59,717 bases of DNA from AG25 sp035604455 (GCA_035604455.1 DATNIM010000095.1:1-59717); one strand, 5' to 3'. Counted from the first letter of the stretch, positions 6,670-16,021 are shown. Program-made: numbers and translations. The notes: a model not told the origin generated them from the letters alone.

Positions 6670-8070
6670 CTACGGCGCGCTCACCTCGAGAAGTGGGGCG
6701 AGGTGGCGCGCGGCCTCGAGATCGTCCGGGATTGCCGTCGGGTACTCCCCTGAGAAGCAGGCGTGGCAGAACTCGCTCGTGTCCCCGCCCGCGGCCTTGA
6801 GCATGCCGTCGAGGGAGAGATATCCGAGGGAATCGACGCCCAGGTGGTTCGCGATGTCCTCGACTGAGTGGTTAGCCCCGATCAACTCCGCCTTGGTCGG
6901 CGTGTCTATTCCGTAATAGCAGGGCCCCGTGATCGGGGGCGACGCGACGCGCAGGTGCACCTCGCTCGCGCCCGCCTGCCGGATGAGCTGCACCAGCGCA
7001 CGGCTCGTCGTGCCCCGGACGATCGAGTCATCGACCACCACCACCTTCTTGCCGACCAGCACGTCGCGCACGGTGTTGAACTTGATCTTCACCTTCGACG
7101 TGCGGCCCGCCTGGGCGGGTTGGATGAACGTGCGGCCGACGTAGTGGTTTCGGATCAGGGCGTGCTCGAGCTTGAGCCCGGAGACCTCCGAGAACCCGAG
7201 CGCCATGGCGTTCGAGGAGTCGGGGACCGAAAAGACGCAGTCCGCGCCCCGGGCCGGGTGTTCCCGCGCGAGCTGGCGTCCGAGCTCGCGCCGCACGCGA
7301 TCCACCGAGCGGTGAAACACGGTGCTGTCGGGCCGCGAGAAGTACACGAGCTCGAAGATGCAGCGGCGCGCCGGCCGGGCCGGTAGCGACGGCAGCACGT
7401 CCAGGTCGCGCCCGTGGATGCGCAGGACCGTCCCTGGCTCAAGCTCCCGGTCGACCGTGGCCCCGAGGATGTCGAGCGCGCACGTTTCCGACGCGACGAC
7501 CCAGCCCGACGCATGGCGTCCAAGCACGAGCGGGCGGAAGCCGCGCGGGTCCACCACGGCGTAGAGCGTCCGCCCGATCGTGAGAACCAGCGAGTAGGCC
7601 CCTTCCACCCGCTCGAGCGCGTCGAAGAGCTGGTCTTCGGGCTCGCGAGCCTCGGAGCGAGCGATCAGGTGCACGAGGACCTCGCTGTCGGACGAGGTCT
7701 GGAAGATCGAGCCCTTGGCGACGAGATCCGCGCGCAGCGGAACGGCGTTCGTCAGGTTGCCGTTGTGGGCGAGCCCGAGCGGGCCTTCCCGATACCCAGC
7801 GAGCATGGGCTGCGCGTTGGCGAGGACGGACGTGCCCGCGGTCGAGTACCGCGTGTGGCCGATCGCGACATCCCCCGGCAGCCCGCTCAGCACGGGCTCG
7901 GTGAAGGTGTCGGCGACCAAGCCCATCCCTCGATGGGACCGCGCCACGCCCTCGCCGTCGATCGCCACGATCCCTGCGGACTCCTGCCCCCGGTGCTGCA
8001 GGCTGTAGAGACCGAGGTACACCTGTCGGGCCGCGTCCGGTACGCCTGTGACACCGATAATGCCGCACAT
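6670..8070 (-). CDS. purF: Amidophosphoribosyltransferase (PurF)
   Basis: Makes 5-phosphoribosylamine from PRPP and glutamine, the committed step of purine synthesis. The 466-aa product starts MCGIIGV, so after Met removal Cys2 is the N-terminal nucleophile with no propeptide. The glutaminase domain occupies about 2-235. The phosphoribosyltransferase domain carries the PRPP loop VVVVDDSIVRGTT (344-356). Four cysteines match the iron-sulfur ligands of the Bacillus subtilis type: C237 before the YFSRPDS segment, C384 in GPCYYG, and the pair C435/C438 in CHAC. A 4Fe-4S cluster, and oxygen-sensitive turnover, are therefore likely. It is the last gene of the minus-strand purine operon, 7 bases after purL. 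Confidence 0.97.
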   Translation of the reverse strand: MCGIIGVTGVPDAARQVYLGLYSLQHRGQESAGIVAIDGEGVARSHRGMGLVADTFTEPVLSGLPGDVAIGHTRYSTAGTSVLANAQPMLAGYREGPLGLAHNGNLTNAVPLRADLVAKGSIFQTSSDSEVLVHLIARSEAREPEDQLFDALERVEGAYSLVLTIGRTLYAVVDPRGFRPLVLGRHASGWVVASETCALDILGATVDRELEPGTVLRIHGRDLDVLPSLPARPARRCIFELVYFSRPDSTVFHRSVDRVRRELGRQLAREHPARGADCVFSVPDSSNAMALGFSEVSGLKLEHALIRNHYVGRTFIQPAQAGRTSKVKIKFNTVRDVLVGKKVVVVDDSIVRGTTSRALVQLIRQAGASEVHLRVASPPITGPCYYGIDTPTKAELIGANHSVEDIANHLGVDSLGYLSLDGMLKAAGGDTSEFCHACFSGEYPTAIPDDLEAARHLAPLLEVSAP

Positions 8071-8077
8071 GCAGGGC

Positions 8078-10333
8078 TCAGTCTCCGATGCGTCGAGGGA
8101 TCGCCGAGAAATATACCTCGCGCAGGGCCGTTACGGGGTGCGCGATCCGCGCGTCGCGGAGCGCGATCGTCACCGTACCGTCCTTGGTGCCCACGAGCCC
8201 CGCGTCGTATGTGGGAACGCCGAGCTCGTGCGCGAGCGCGAGCAGGGCGTCGACCCGCTCGGGCGCCGCGCTGACGACAGCGCGCGCCCCGGTCTCGCTA
8301 TACAAGAGCGTCACGGCGTCGAGCGTGCCATAGCGGGTGAGGTCCAAGGTGAGTCCGAATCCCTCCGCATACGGCCCGCCCATCGCGATCTCGGCCAGGG
8401 CGACCCCCAACCCACCCTGCGAGCAGTCGTGCGCCGAACGCACGAGGCCGCGCTCGGCGGCCGTCACGAGCAGCTCGACGAGATGCCGCTCGGCCTCGAG
8501 GTCCACGCGGGGCGGGGTGCCGCCGACCACCCCCACGCTCTCCCAGAGGGCCGAGCCGCCGAGTTCGGCCGCCGTGGAACCGAGGACCAACACGCGGTCT
8601 CCCGGGACGCGCGCGAAGCTCCCGACGGCGCGGTCGGCGTCCGCGAGCACACCCACCATACCGACCACGGGCGTGGGATCCACGGCCCCCGTGGGGCTCT
8701 CATTGTAGAAGGAGACGTTCCCGCCGGTGACTGGCGTCTCGAAGGCGCGACACGCGTCGCCGATGCCCCGGCAGGCTTCCCGGAACTGAAAGAAGATCTC
8801 CGGACGTTCGGGGCTGCCGAAGTTGAGTCCGTCCGTGATCCCAAGCGGCCGCCCGCCGGTGCAGGCGATGTTCCGGGCGGCCTCGGCCACGGCCGCCTTG
8901 CCGCCCTCGTAAGGGTCGAGCAGCACGTAGCGGGCGTTACAGTCGACCGACACCGCGATGCCAAACCGCGCGTCGCGCACGCGCAGCACGGCGGCGTCGC
9001 CGCCCGGGCCGAGCACCGTGCCCGCCTGTACGGTCGAATCGTATTGCTCGAACACCCAGCGCTTGGACGCTATGGCCGGCTGGTCGAGGAGCTGGAGCAG
9101 GCACTCGCCCGCAGGGGGCATCGGCGTGGTGGGTGTGCGAGCGCGCCGCTCGGCCGCCGCCGGACTCTCGCGCGCCTCGGGGTCGTAGACCGGGCAGTCT
9201 TCCACGAGCTCGCGACCGGGAATGGACACCACGAGCTGGTCGCCCCAGGTCGCCCGGTAGCGGCCATCCCCTGTCACGCGGCCGATCGCCGTGGCGTCAA
9301 GCTCCCATTTCGCGGCGATCCGGCGGATCTCCTCCAGCCGGTCGGGCTCGGCCACGACGAGCATCCGCTCCTGCGATTCCGATAACAGGATCTCATAGGG
9401 CGTCATGCCCGGCTCGCGCGTCGGCACGAGCGAGAGATCGATCTCCACCCCGACGCCACCCCTGGCAGCCATCTCGGCCGAGGAAGAGGTAAGCCCTGCC
9501 GCTCCCATGTCCTGGATCGCCACGATCGTGCCCGAGCGAATGAGCTCAAGACTCGCCTCGAGCAGGAGCTTCTCCGTGAACGGATCGCCCACCTGGACCT
9601 GCGGGCGCCGCGCTTCGCTCGCCTCGGTCAGCTCTTCGGACGCGAACGACGCGCCGTGGATGCCGTCCCGACCCGTCCGTGATCCGACCACGACGAGAAT
9701 GTTGCCGACGCCGTGGGCGGCCGCGCGGATGAGGTCACCTTCCCGCAGCAGACCGACGCACATCGCGTTCACGAGCGGGTTGCCGCCGTAGCTCCGGCCG
9801 AAGTCGACCTCGCCGCCCACGGTCGGGACACCCACACAGTTACCGTAGTCGCCGATCCCGCGGACGACGCCTGCGCAGAGGTAGCGGTTTCGGGGCTCGT
9901 CAAGCGGGCCGAAGCGCAGGCTGTTGAGGAGCGCGATGGGCCGGGCGCCCATGGTGAACACGTCGCGCAGGATGCCACCGACCCCCGTGGCCGCGCCCTG
10001 GTAGGGCTCGACGGCCGAGGGATGGTTATGGGACTCGATCTTGAAGGCGACGGCCCAGCCCTCCGGCAAGCGGAGCACTCCGGCGTTCTCGCCCGGGCCC
10101 TGGACGACCTGGGGTCCGCGCGTGGGGAACTCGCGCAGCACGCGCTTCGAGTGTTTGTAGGAGCAGTGCTCGCTCCAGAGCGCCGAGAAGATGCCGAGCT
10201 CGGCGAAGGTGGGCGTGCGGCCGAGCAGGGCGAGCACGCGGCCGTATTCGGACTGGGTGAGGTTGTGTTCGCGGGCGAGGTCCTGAGTGACCCGCGGGTC
10301 GCCGCGAAACGCTGTGGGCGACTCGCCGCTCAC
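8078..10333 (-). CDS. purL: FGAM synthase large subunit (PurL, small type)
   Basis: ATP-dependent amidation of FGAR to FGAM. At 751 aa it is the Bacillus-type PurL, which works as a complex with separate PurS and PurQ, both encoded upstream. Visible landmarks are SEHCSYKHSK near 49-58, IESHNHPSAVEPYQGAATGVGG near 93-114 (ATP/substrate loop), and a second repeat with the LNFGSPERPE and NVSFYNE segments. The start is GTG 10333, overlapping the zinc-ribbon gene stop by 4 bases. The operon places it after purQ but separated by two short accessory genes. Confidence 0.97.
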   Translation of the reverse strand: MSGESPTAFRGDPRVTQDLAREHNLTQSEYGRVLALLGRTPTFAELGIFSALWSEHCSYKHSKRVLREFPTRGPQVVQGPGENAGVLRLPEGWAVAFKIESHNHPSAVEPYQGAATGVGGILRDVFTMGARPIALLNSLRFGPLDEPRNRYLCAGVVRGIGDYGNCVGVPTVGGEVDFGRSYGGNPLVNAMCVGLLREGDLIRAAAHGVGNILVVVGSRTGRDGIHGASFASEELTEASEARRPQVQVGDPFTEKLLLEASLELIRSGTIVAIQDMGAAGLTSSSAEMAARGGVGVEIDLSLVPTREPGMTPYEILLSESQERMLVVAEPDRLEEIRRIAAKWELDATAIGRVTGDGRYRATWGDQLVVSIPGRELVEDCPVYDPEARESPAAAERRARTPTTPMPPAGECLLQLLDQPAIASKRWVFEQYDSTVQAGTVLGPGGDAAVLRVRDARFGIAVSVDCNARYVLLDPYEGGKAAVAEAARNIACTGGRPLGITDGLNFGSPERPEIFFQFREACRGIGDACRAFETPVTGGNVSFYNESPTGAVDPTPVVGMVGVLADADRAVGSFARVPGDRVLVLGSTAAELGGSALWESVGVVGGTPPRVDLEAERHLVELLVTAAERGLVRSAHDCSQGGLGVALAEIAMGGPYAEGFGLTLDLTRYGTLDAVTLLYSETGARAVVSAAPERVDALLALAHELGVPTYDAGLVGTKDGTVTIALRDARIAHPVTALREVYFSAIPRRIGD

Positions 10334-10653
10334 GAGTCGATGCGCGGGTTACCCGACACGCCGCGCATCACGGCGGCGAAGACGCGGCGGATGATGCCGT
10401 GCTCCTCATGCAGCATGCGCTCGGCCTCCGTCCGCCCGAACCACAGGCCGTGGCAGTGAGTGCATTGGTCCACCTGCACCCCGTGCCAGTCCCCGCGGAT
10501 CAGGTCGTACCCGCATTGGGGGCACTTCATGAAGTGCGCGCGCCGTTCGGCCTCGACCGCGCTCGTGCGGGCGGCCTCGCGCTGCTGGCGCAGCAGTTCG
10601 GCCTCGCGTCTGGCGAAGTACTCCTCTTCGTTCTTGCTCGGCTTGTCCGTCAT
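10330..10653 (-). CDS. Zinc-ribbon (TFIIB-type zf) protein
   Basis: A 107-aa protein. A charged, helical N-terminus (residues 1-40, many Glu/Arg) is followed by two CxxC knuckles: CPQC near 44-47 and CTHC near 63-66, then HGLWFGRTEAERML. This is the pattern of the zf-TFIIB family of small zinc proteins, whose function is unknown. It may bind nucleic acid or a protein partner. It overlaps purL by 4 bases and follows the lipoprotein gene by 3, so it is transcribed with the purine genes. A link to purine synthesis is not implied by its sequence. Confidence 0.8.
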   Translation of the reverse strand: MTDKPSKNEEEYFARREAELLRQQREAARTSAVEAERRAHFMKCPQCGYDLIRGDWHGVQVDQCTHCHGLWFGRTEAERMLHEEHGIIRRVFAAVMRGVSGNPRIDS

Positions 10654-10656
10654 CCG

Positions 10657-11262
10657 TCACTGTGTACCGGGCGCGTGCCCCGAGTCCGGCGGGGGGGGAG
10701 GCGGTGGGGACACCGTGCCCTTGACGCTGTCCGTGGCGGGTACGAGGGGCGGGGCCGGAGGCGCGGTGGGCGTCGCCGGGGCGCCGAGAAAGTTATGGCC
10801 GGGCCACCGCACGACCGCGTTCACGACCTGGCCATTGTCGAGCGTCACCACGTCCTCGGTCCCGCAGCGGTGCTCGCATCCGTTGCGGAAGAAGAGGTAG
10901 GTGTATTCGCCCGCTCGGCGGACGGCGATCGGTGCGCCCCAGAGCGAGTAGACGTCGCGCTCGCTCATGCCGGGCGTCAGCGTCCCCGTGTCCTGAGAGA
11001 CGTAGGGCGCGTCGCGGTTCACATGCGCAGCGGCCGACGCGGCCGCGACCGGTGTGGGCGGCGGTGGCGGCGCGGGCTTCACGATGTGGTGCACCGGCAC
11101 GAACGGCGGCGGCGCGGGCTTGTGGAACCGGCCGAGGAGTGCCGCGAACCACGCACTCACGCCCGTGGTGACGCCGCTCAGACCGTGCGTGAGAGGTTTG
11201 ACCCGGTTACACCCGGAGGTGGTCACCAAGAACGCGCACAGCACGAGCAGGGTGCGTCGCAT
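10657..11262 (-). CDS. Proline-rich lipoprotein of unknown function
   Basis: A 201-aa protein. The signal peptide MRRTLLVLCAFLVTTSGC ends in a lipobox (Cys18). A proline/alanine linker follows (about 48-80). A small globular part (about 85-155) has the feel of a SmpA/BamE-like fold: LTPGMSERDVYSLWGAP, then YTYLFFRNGC and VVTLDNGQVVNAVV. The C-terminal tail is again proline-rich. ATG 11262 has a GGAGG ribosome site 7 bases upstream and lies inside the last 56 bases of purQ in another frame. The G-M-S-x-x-x-V-x-x-x-x-G-x-P motif is typical of BamE-like outer-membrane lipoproteins, so an envelope role is more likely than a purine one. Confidence 0.7.
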   Translation of the reverse strand: MRRTLLVLCAFLVTTSGCNRVKPLTHGLSGVTTGVSAWFAALLGRFHKPAPPPFVPVHHIVKPAPPPPPTPVAAASAAAHVNRDAPYVSQDTGTLTPGMSERDVYSLWGAPIAVRRAGEYTYLFFRNGCEHRCGTEDVVTLDNGQVVNAVVRWPGHNFLGAPATPTAPPAPPLVPATDSVKGTVSPPPPPPPDSGHAPGTQ

Positions 11263-11917
11263 CTCGAGCCTCCATCGATTGAAAGACACGGGCACCCTCG
11301 GCGCCATCCAACGACGCGGTACGGCGCTCGGGGTGCGGCATGATCCCCACCACATTGCGGCCGGCGTTCGTGATTCCGGCGATATCGTCGGTCGACCCGT
11401 TGGGGTTGTGCCCGACGTAGCGCATCACGACCCGACAGGTCCCTTCGAGCTCGGTCAACGTCTGCGCGTCCGCCACGTAGCGGCCGTCGCCGTGCGCCAC
11501 GGGCAGCTGAATCGTCTCGCCCCGTGTGAACCGGTTCGTAAACGGCGTGTCCGTCGCCTCAACCCGCAGCTGGACGGGGCGCGAGACGAAGTGCTGACCG
11601 GCGTTCCGGAGCAGCCCGCCCGGGAGCAATCCCGCCTCGCACAGGATCTGGAATCCGTTGCAGAGCCCAAGCACCGGACCGCCCGCGGCGGCGTGCGCCA
11701 CGACGGCTCCCATGACGGGCGAGAACCGCGCGATGGCCCCGGAGCGCAGGTAGTCGCCGTAGCTGAACCCGCCGGGGAGAATCACGACGTCCGCCTGGCG
11801 CAGGTCCGCCTCCCCATGCCAGACGTAGTAGGCGTCCGAGCCCGCCTCCTCCGCCGCGTGAAGCGTCTCGACCTCACAGTTCGTCCCGGGGAACACGACG
11901 ACCGCCACCCGCCGCAT
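11207..11917 (-). CDS. purQ: FGAM synthase glutaminase subunit (PurQ)
   Basis: Class I glutamine amidotransferase that supplies ammonia to PurL. The 236-aa product starts MRRVAVVVFPGTNC. The catalytic Cys lies in GLCNGFQIL, and the His and Glu lie in MPHPER near the C-terminus. The start is ATG 11917, overlapping the purS stop. An in-frame start 63 bases upstream would lie inside purS and has no support. The C-terminus runs about 25 residues beyond the MPHPER region. Its final 56 bases overlap the start of the following lipoprotein gene, unusually long for this operon. Confidence 0.96.
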   Translation of the reverse strand: MRRVAVVVFPGTNCEVETLHAAEEAGSDAYYVWHGEADLRQADVVILPGGFSYGDYLRSGAIARFSPVMGAVVAHAAAGGPVLGLCNGFQILCEAGLLPGGLLRNAGQHFVSRPVQLRVEATDTPFTNRFTRGETIQLPVAHGDGRYVADAQTLTELEGTCRVVMRYVGHNPNGSTDDIAGITNAGRNVVGIMPHPERRTASLDGAEGARVFQSMEARDATHPARAVRVLGDHLRV

Positions 11918-12168
11918 CAGGCGCTCCTCACGACAACGTCGAAATCCTCGGTCACCGGGTTCGCGAGCAGGCGGTCGCACATGGCGCGCGCCCGGGCCGT
12001 CGCTTCGGCACCGCTCGCGGCCTCGACGTCCAGCACGAGGTGCTTGCCCACCCGGACGCGGGACACCTCGAACCCGAGTGCCGCGAGCGCATGCTGGACC
12101 GCCTGCCCTTGGGGATCAAGCAGCGCGGCCCGGGGCATCACCCGCACCTCGACCTGGAAGGCCGTCAC
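11917..12168 (-). CDS. purS: FGAM synthase subunit PurS
   Basis: An 83-aa homodimeric bridging protein that docks PurQ onto PurL. The family features are FQVEVRVMPRAALLDPQG at the N-terminus, GFEVSRVRVGKHLVLDVE in the middle, and MCDRLLANPVTEDFDV at the C-terminus. It overlaps pssA by 4 bases and purQ by 1 base. Full length. Confidence 0.95.
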   Translation of the reverse strand: MTAFQVEVRVMPRAALLDPQGQAVQHALAALGFEVSRVRVGKHLVLDVEAASGAEATARARAMCDRLLANPVTEDFDVVVRSA

Positions 12169-13019
12169 GGCGCCCCGCCTTCGGAGAGCTGCTGCGGCTC
12201 GTCGTCATAGGGCACCGGCGCCGTGGGGCCGTCCGTGATGACGATCGAGCCGCCGATTTCGGCCTCTTCGTCGTCGTCGGGCTCGGACAGGAGACCGAGG
12301 AAGGCCGCGCGCACGACACCGTAGGTCATGTAGGCGATTCCCAGAGGGAATAGAAAGATGTCGTGACGCCAGATGCCCAAACCAAGGACGAGCAGCACCG
12401 TGACGAACCCGAGGAGCCCGCGGGCCGAGCGCATGCCCACCCGGGGGACTGCCGCGTAGCGCACATTGCTCACCATCAGCATGCTGAGGATGATCATCAG
12501 GAGCTGGAGCATCAGGTGCCAGGGCAGCTCTCGCAGCGCCCGGTGATAGAACTCGGTCTGGGTGAAGGGGAAGTACGTGGCGAGCGTGACGGCCGCGGCG
12601 GGCGAGGGCATCCCGATGAAGGCCCGCTTGGCCGTCCCCGCCTGCGTCACGTTGAACCGGGCGAGCCGGATCGTGGCCGCCATTACGTAGAAGTAGCAGA
12701 AGATCCATTCCGCCTGGCCCGCGTTGGCGAAGGCGAGCATGTACAGGAGGAACGCGGGTGCCACCCCGAAGCTCACGACGTCGACCAGGCTGTCGAGCTC
12801 GGCGCCGAAGCGGCTGCCGGTGTTCGAGAGCCGGGCGAACCGGCCGTCCAGCACGTCCAACACGGCCGCGAACACGATATACCACCCGGCGCGATAGAAT
12901 TCGCCGCGCGTGGCGAGTACCATCGACCAGAGCCCGAAGAAAAGATTGAAGAGCGTGAACAGGCTCGGCACCACCACGACCACTCGCCGCATGTTCGGGC
13001 GCGGAAACCGGGGCTTCAT
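12165..13019 (-). CDS. pssA: CDP-diacylglycerol-serine O-phosphatidyltransferase
   Basis: Makes phosphatidylserine from CDP-diacylglycerol and serine in the inner membrane. The 284-aa protein has several membrane helices, and the complete CDP-alcohol phosphatidyltransferase signature DxxDGxxARx8GxxxDxxxD is present at about 53-75. The acidic C-terminal tail (DDDEEAE, then the proline-rich end) is cytoplasmic. It overlaps psd by 4 bases. The pair gives the two-step route to phosphatidylethanolamine. Both sit in the middle of the purine operon. Confidence 0.95.
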   Translation of the reverse strand: MKPRFPRPNMRRVVVVVPSLFTLFNLFFGLWSMVLATRGEFYRAGWYIVFAAVLDVLDGRFARLSNTGSRFGAELDSLVDVVSFGVAPAFLLYMLAFANAGQAEWIFCYFYVMAATIRLARFNVTQAGTAKRAFIGMPSPAAAVTLATYFPFTQTEFYHRALRELPWHLMLQLLMIILSMLMVSNVRYAAVPRVGMRSARGLLGFVTVLLVLGLGIWRHDIFLFPLGIAYMTYGVVRAAFLGLLSEPDDDEEAEIGGSIVITDGPTAPVPYDDEPQQLSEGGAP

Positions 13020-13663
13020 GCGTACTCCGCGAGCACCGACGCTCCGGCGCGCACCTGGTCACCCACCGCCACGCGCACCGCAACCGGGGTCGTCTTCGGC
13101 AAGAAGACATCGACCCGCGAGCCGAATCGGATCATCCCCATGCGACGTCCCTGCTCGGCGCGATCGCCCGGCTGGCCGTCCGTCACGATGCGCCGCGCGA
13201 TGAGGCCCGCGATCTGGCACACGAGCACGGCACTCCGGGCGCCGCGAATCCCGACCGACGCCTGCTCGTTGTCTAAGCTCGCCTTGTCGGAGGCCGCGTG
13301 GAGGAACTTGCCTGGGTGGTGATGCACGAGATCGACCGCACCCGAGACCGGGTAGCGGTTCACGTGCACGTTGAAGACGTTCATGAAAATCGAAATGCGG
13401 GTCGCCTCCGCTCGGAGGTACAACGGCTCAGGGACCACGCTCACAGCTACGACCCGGCCATCGGCCGGGGCGATGACAAACGTGTCACCACGCGGGCCAC
13501 GGCGCTCGGGGTCGCGAAAGAATACAATGAGCCACACGGCGAGGAGTGTCACAACCGCCTCGGGCCCCCACAACCATGCCACGGCGCGGCTCGCCCACGC
13601 GCCGAGCGCCACGAGCGTCCACCCCGGAATCAGGAACGGCCAGCCTTCGGGCGCGACCCGCAT
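13016..13663 (-). CDS. psd: Phosphatidylserine decarboxylase
   Basis: Pyruvoyl enzyme converting phosphatidylserine to phosphatidylethanolamine. The 215-aa length matches the short (PSD-A) proenzymes. Two N-terminal hydrophobic helices (about 8-49) anchor it. The NVHVNRYPVSG block lies near 98-108. Self-cleavage should occur between G181 and S182 in RFGSRVDVF, making the alpha chain with its pyruvoyl start. It stands 10 bases after purC and overlaps pssA, its metabolic partner. Confidence 0.96.
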   Translation of the reverse strand: MRVAPEGWPFLIPGWTLVALGAWASRAVAWLWGPEAVVTLLAVWLIVFFRDPERRGPRGDTFVIAPADGRVVAVSVVPEPLYLRAEATRISIFMNVFNVHVNRYPVSGAVDLVHHHPGKFLHAASDKASLDNEQASVGIRGARSAVLVCQIAGLIARRIVTDGQPGDRAEQGRRMGMIRFGSRVDVFLPKTTPVAVRVAVGDQVRAGASVLAEYA

Positions 13664-13673
13664 CAGGGCGTCC

Positions 13674-14588
13674 TCACGCGAGCGTCATGCCCGTCAGCCG
13701 CTCGTAGGCGTCGACGTAGCGCTCGGACGTGGCCTGGACCACGGCGTCAGGCAACGGGGGGGGCGGCGCCTCGCCGTTCCAGGTGCCGTTCGTACGCAGG
13801 CCGTCCAAGTAGTCGCGCAGCGGCTGCTTGTCGAAGCTGGGCTGTGAGCGCCCCGGTGCATAGCGGTCGGCCGGCCAGAAGCGCGAAGAGTCGGGCGTGA
13901 GAATCTCATCGATCACGAGGAGCGTGCCGTCGGACGCGGTGCCGAACTCGAATTTCGTGTCGGCGATGATGATCCCGCGCGGCCCCGCGTAGGCGCGGCC
14001 GGCTTCGTAGAGCGCGCGGCTCGCATCCCTCAGGCGGTTCGCCAGCGCCTGCCCCAAGCGCTCGGCCACGTGGGTGAACGTAACGTTCTCGTCGTGGCCC
14101 GTTTCGGCCTTGGTCGCGGGCGAGAAGATCGCCGGCTCAAGGCGCCCGCTTTCGACCAGGCCCTTCGCCAGCGCTTCACCGGCCAGTGTCCCGGACTTCC
14201 GGTATTCGGCCCAGGCCGAGCCCACGAGGTACCCGCGTACCACGCACTCGAACGGCACCGGGGTGGTGCGCCGGCAGAGCATCGCCCGACCCTCGAGCAT
14301 GGGCGCGAAGCCCTCGAGCCCGGGCACGCGCCGCACGATCACCCGGGCGTCGGCCGTGAGGAAGTGACTCGGCATCACCGATGCGAGACGCTCGAACCAG
14401 AACGCGCTCAGTTGCGTGAGGACCGCCCCCTTTTTGGCCACGGGCTCCCGCATGACCACGTCGAACGCACTCACACGATCGCTCGCCACGAGGAGCAGGG
14501 TTTCGGCATCCACGCTGTAGACTTCGCGCACCTTGCCCCGCCGCACGAGCGGCAGCGGCAGGGCGCTCGCGACGAGCGGCGCCGTCAT
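13674..14588 (-). CDS. purC: SAICAR synthetase (PurC)
   Basis: ATP-dependent ligation of aspartate to CAIR. The 304-aa product opens LVRRGKVREVYSVDAETLLLVASDR, the family's ATP-binding N-terminus, and carries the ECVVRGYLVGSAW and AKAETGHDEN-type segments. It is longer than the 237-aa E. coli enzyme and closer to the fungal/alpha-proteobacterial length. The start is ATG 14588, overlapping the purB stop by 4 bases. The same frame stays open for another 900 bases upstream, but that part lies inside purB and is not coding. Confidence 0.96.
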   Translation of the reverse strand: MTAPLVASALPLPLVRRGKVREVYSVDAETLLLVASDRVSAFDVVMREPVAKKGAVLTQLSAFWFERLASVMPSHFLTADARVIVRRVPGLEGFAPMLEGRAMLCRRTTPVPFECVVRGYLVGSAWAEYRKSGTLAGEALAKGLVESGRLEPAIFSPATKAETGHDENVTFTHVAERLGQALANRLRDASRALYEAGRAYAGPRGIIIADTKFEFGTASDGTLLVIDEILTPDSSRFWPADRYAPGRSQPSFDKQPLRDYLDGLRTNGTWNGEAPPPPLPDAVVQATSERYVDAYERLTGMTLA

Positions 14589-16018
14589 ACCGTCACCTCG
14601 GCCCCGGCTGCACTGGGCGCGGCCCGCGCGATGCGCTCGAGCAGGGGACGCAGCTCGGCCTTGAGAAACTCGTCCACCTGCTTCGGCGCGCGTCCGATGT
14701 AGGTCACGGGATCGAGCTCCGTGGGCAGCACGGCGACCCCGAGGGACTGAAAGGCCCGGTCGCGGCCCAGGCGCTCGAGCAGCTCGCCCGGCCCCGAGCC
14801 GTTCGAGCGGTCGGCCGCGGCGAGGCTGTGCGTGCGAATCACGTCGTGCAGTCGCTGGCGGTCGCCGCCCGCCTTGACACCCCGCATGAGCAACCGCTCG
14901 GTCGCAAGAAACGGCATCTGCTCCGCCACATGGCGCGCGATCGTCTGTTCGCGCACCTCGAGGCCGGCCGCGACGTTGGTCGCAAGCACGAGCAACGCGT
15001 CGGTCGCAAGGAACGCTTCCGGCAAGACCAGCCGGCGATTCGCGCTGTCGTCCAGGGTGCGCTCGAGCCATTGCTCGGCCGCCGTGTGCCAGGCGTTCCC
15101 CTCGAGCTCGATCACAAACCGCGCGAGTCCGGTCATCCGCTCGGCCCGCATCGGGTTGCGCTTGAAGGGCATGGCGCTCGACCCCACCTGGTCCGACTCG
15201 AAGGGTTCGAGAAGCTCGCCTTCGTGTTGGAGGAGCCGCAGGTCGGTTGCGAACTTCGCGGCGGACGCCGCGATCCCGGACAGTACGGCAAGCACCTGCG
15301 CGTCGATCTTGCGGGGGTAGGTCTGCCCCGTGACCGGCACCACGACCTCGAACCCCATCTTCTGGCACACCCGGCGCTCGAGCTCGCGGACCTTCTCGTC
15401 TGAGCCATCGAAGAGCTCGAGAAAGCTCGCCTGTGTCCCGGTCGTGCCCTTGACGCCCCGGAACGGCAGGGTCTCGAGCCGATGCAGCGCTTCGACGCCG
15501 TCCAAGGCGAAGTCCTGCATCCACAGCGTCACACGCTTGCCCACGGTCGTGAGCTGGGCGGGCTGGAAATGGGTGTAGGCGAGGCAGGGCAGGGCCCGGT
15601 AGCGCTCGGCGGTCTTCGCGAGGGCCTGGAGCACGGCGGCCAGGCGCCCGACGAGGATGCGGAGCCCCTCGCGCATCAACCAGAGGTCCGCGTTGTCCGT
15701 GACGTAGGCGCTCGTGGCGCCGAGATGGATGTAGGGGCGCGCGAGCGGCGCCTGTTCCCCCAAGTGGTGGATGTGGGCCATCACGTCGTGCCGGATCCGG
15801 CGCTCGTGCTCGGCCGCGCGCTCAAGGTCGGCGTCGTCCAGATGGGCCCGCACCTGTGCCACGGCGGCCTCCGGGATCCCGAGCCCGAGTTCGCGTTCGG
15901 CTTCGAGCAGCGCGAGCCACAGCCGGCGCCACAGGCCGATCCGCCGTTCCTCGCCCCAGAGCTCCTGCATCGCGGGGGACGCGTACCGCTGGGAGAGCGG
16001 CGACGTGTAGGTGGTCAC
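14585..16018 (-). CDS. purB: Adenylosuccinate lyase (PurB)
   Basis: Cleaves both SAICAR and adenylosuccinate, releasing fumarate. The 477-aa product has the fumarase-superfamily signature GSSAMPFKRNP near 279-289, which bears the catalytic serine loop. The HLGATSAYVTDNADL segment lies near 102-116, and an acidic, helical C-terminal domain follows. It starts at ATG 16018, three bases after truA, and overlaps purC. Confidence 0.97.
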   Translation of the reverse strand: MTTYTSPLSQRYASPAMQELWGEERRIGLWRRLWLALLEAERELGLGIPEAAVAQVRAHLDDADLERAAEHERRIRHDVMAHIHHLGEQAPLARPYIHLGATSAYVTDNADLWLMREGLRILVGRLAAVLQALAKTAERYRALPCLAYTHFQPAQLTTVGKRVTLWMQDFALDGVEALHRLETLPFRGVKGTTGTQASFLELFDGSDEKVRELERRVCQKMGFEVVVPVTGQTYPRKIDAQVLAVLSGIAASAAKFATDLRLLQHEGELLEPFESDQVGSSAMPFKRNPMRAERMTGLARFVIELEGNAWHTAAEQWLERTLDDSANRRLVLPEAFLATDALLVLATNVAAGLEVREQTIARHVAEQMPFLATERLLMRGVKAGGDRQRLHDVIRTHSLAAADRSNGSGPGELLERLGRDRAFQSLGVAVLPTELDPVTYIGRAPKQVDEFLKAELRPLLERIARAAPSAAGAEVTV

Positions 16019-16021
16019 GGC

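Noticed and set aside
13674..15524. Very long open frame spanning purC and purB on the minus strand
   Set aside because: Only the first 304 codons from ATG 14588 match a family (PurC). The remainder overlaps purB in another frame and shows GC-rich shadow composition.
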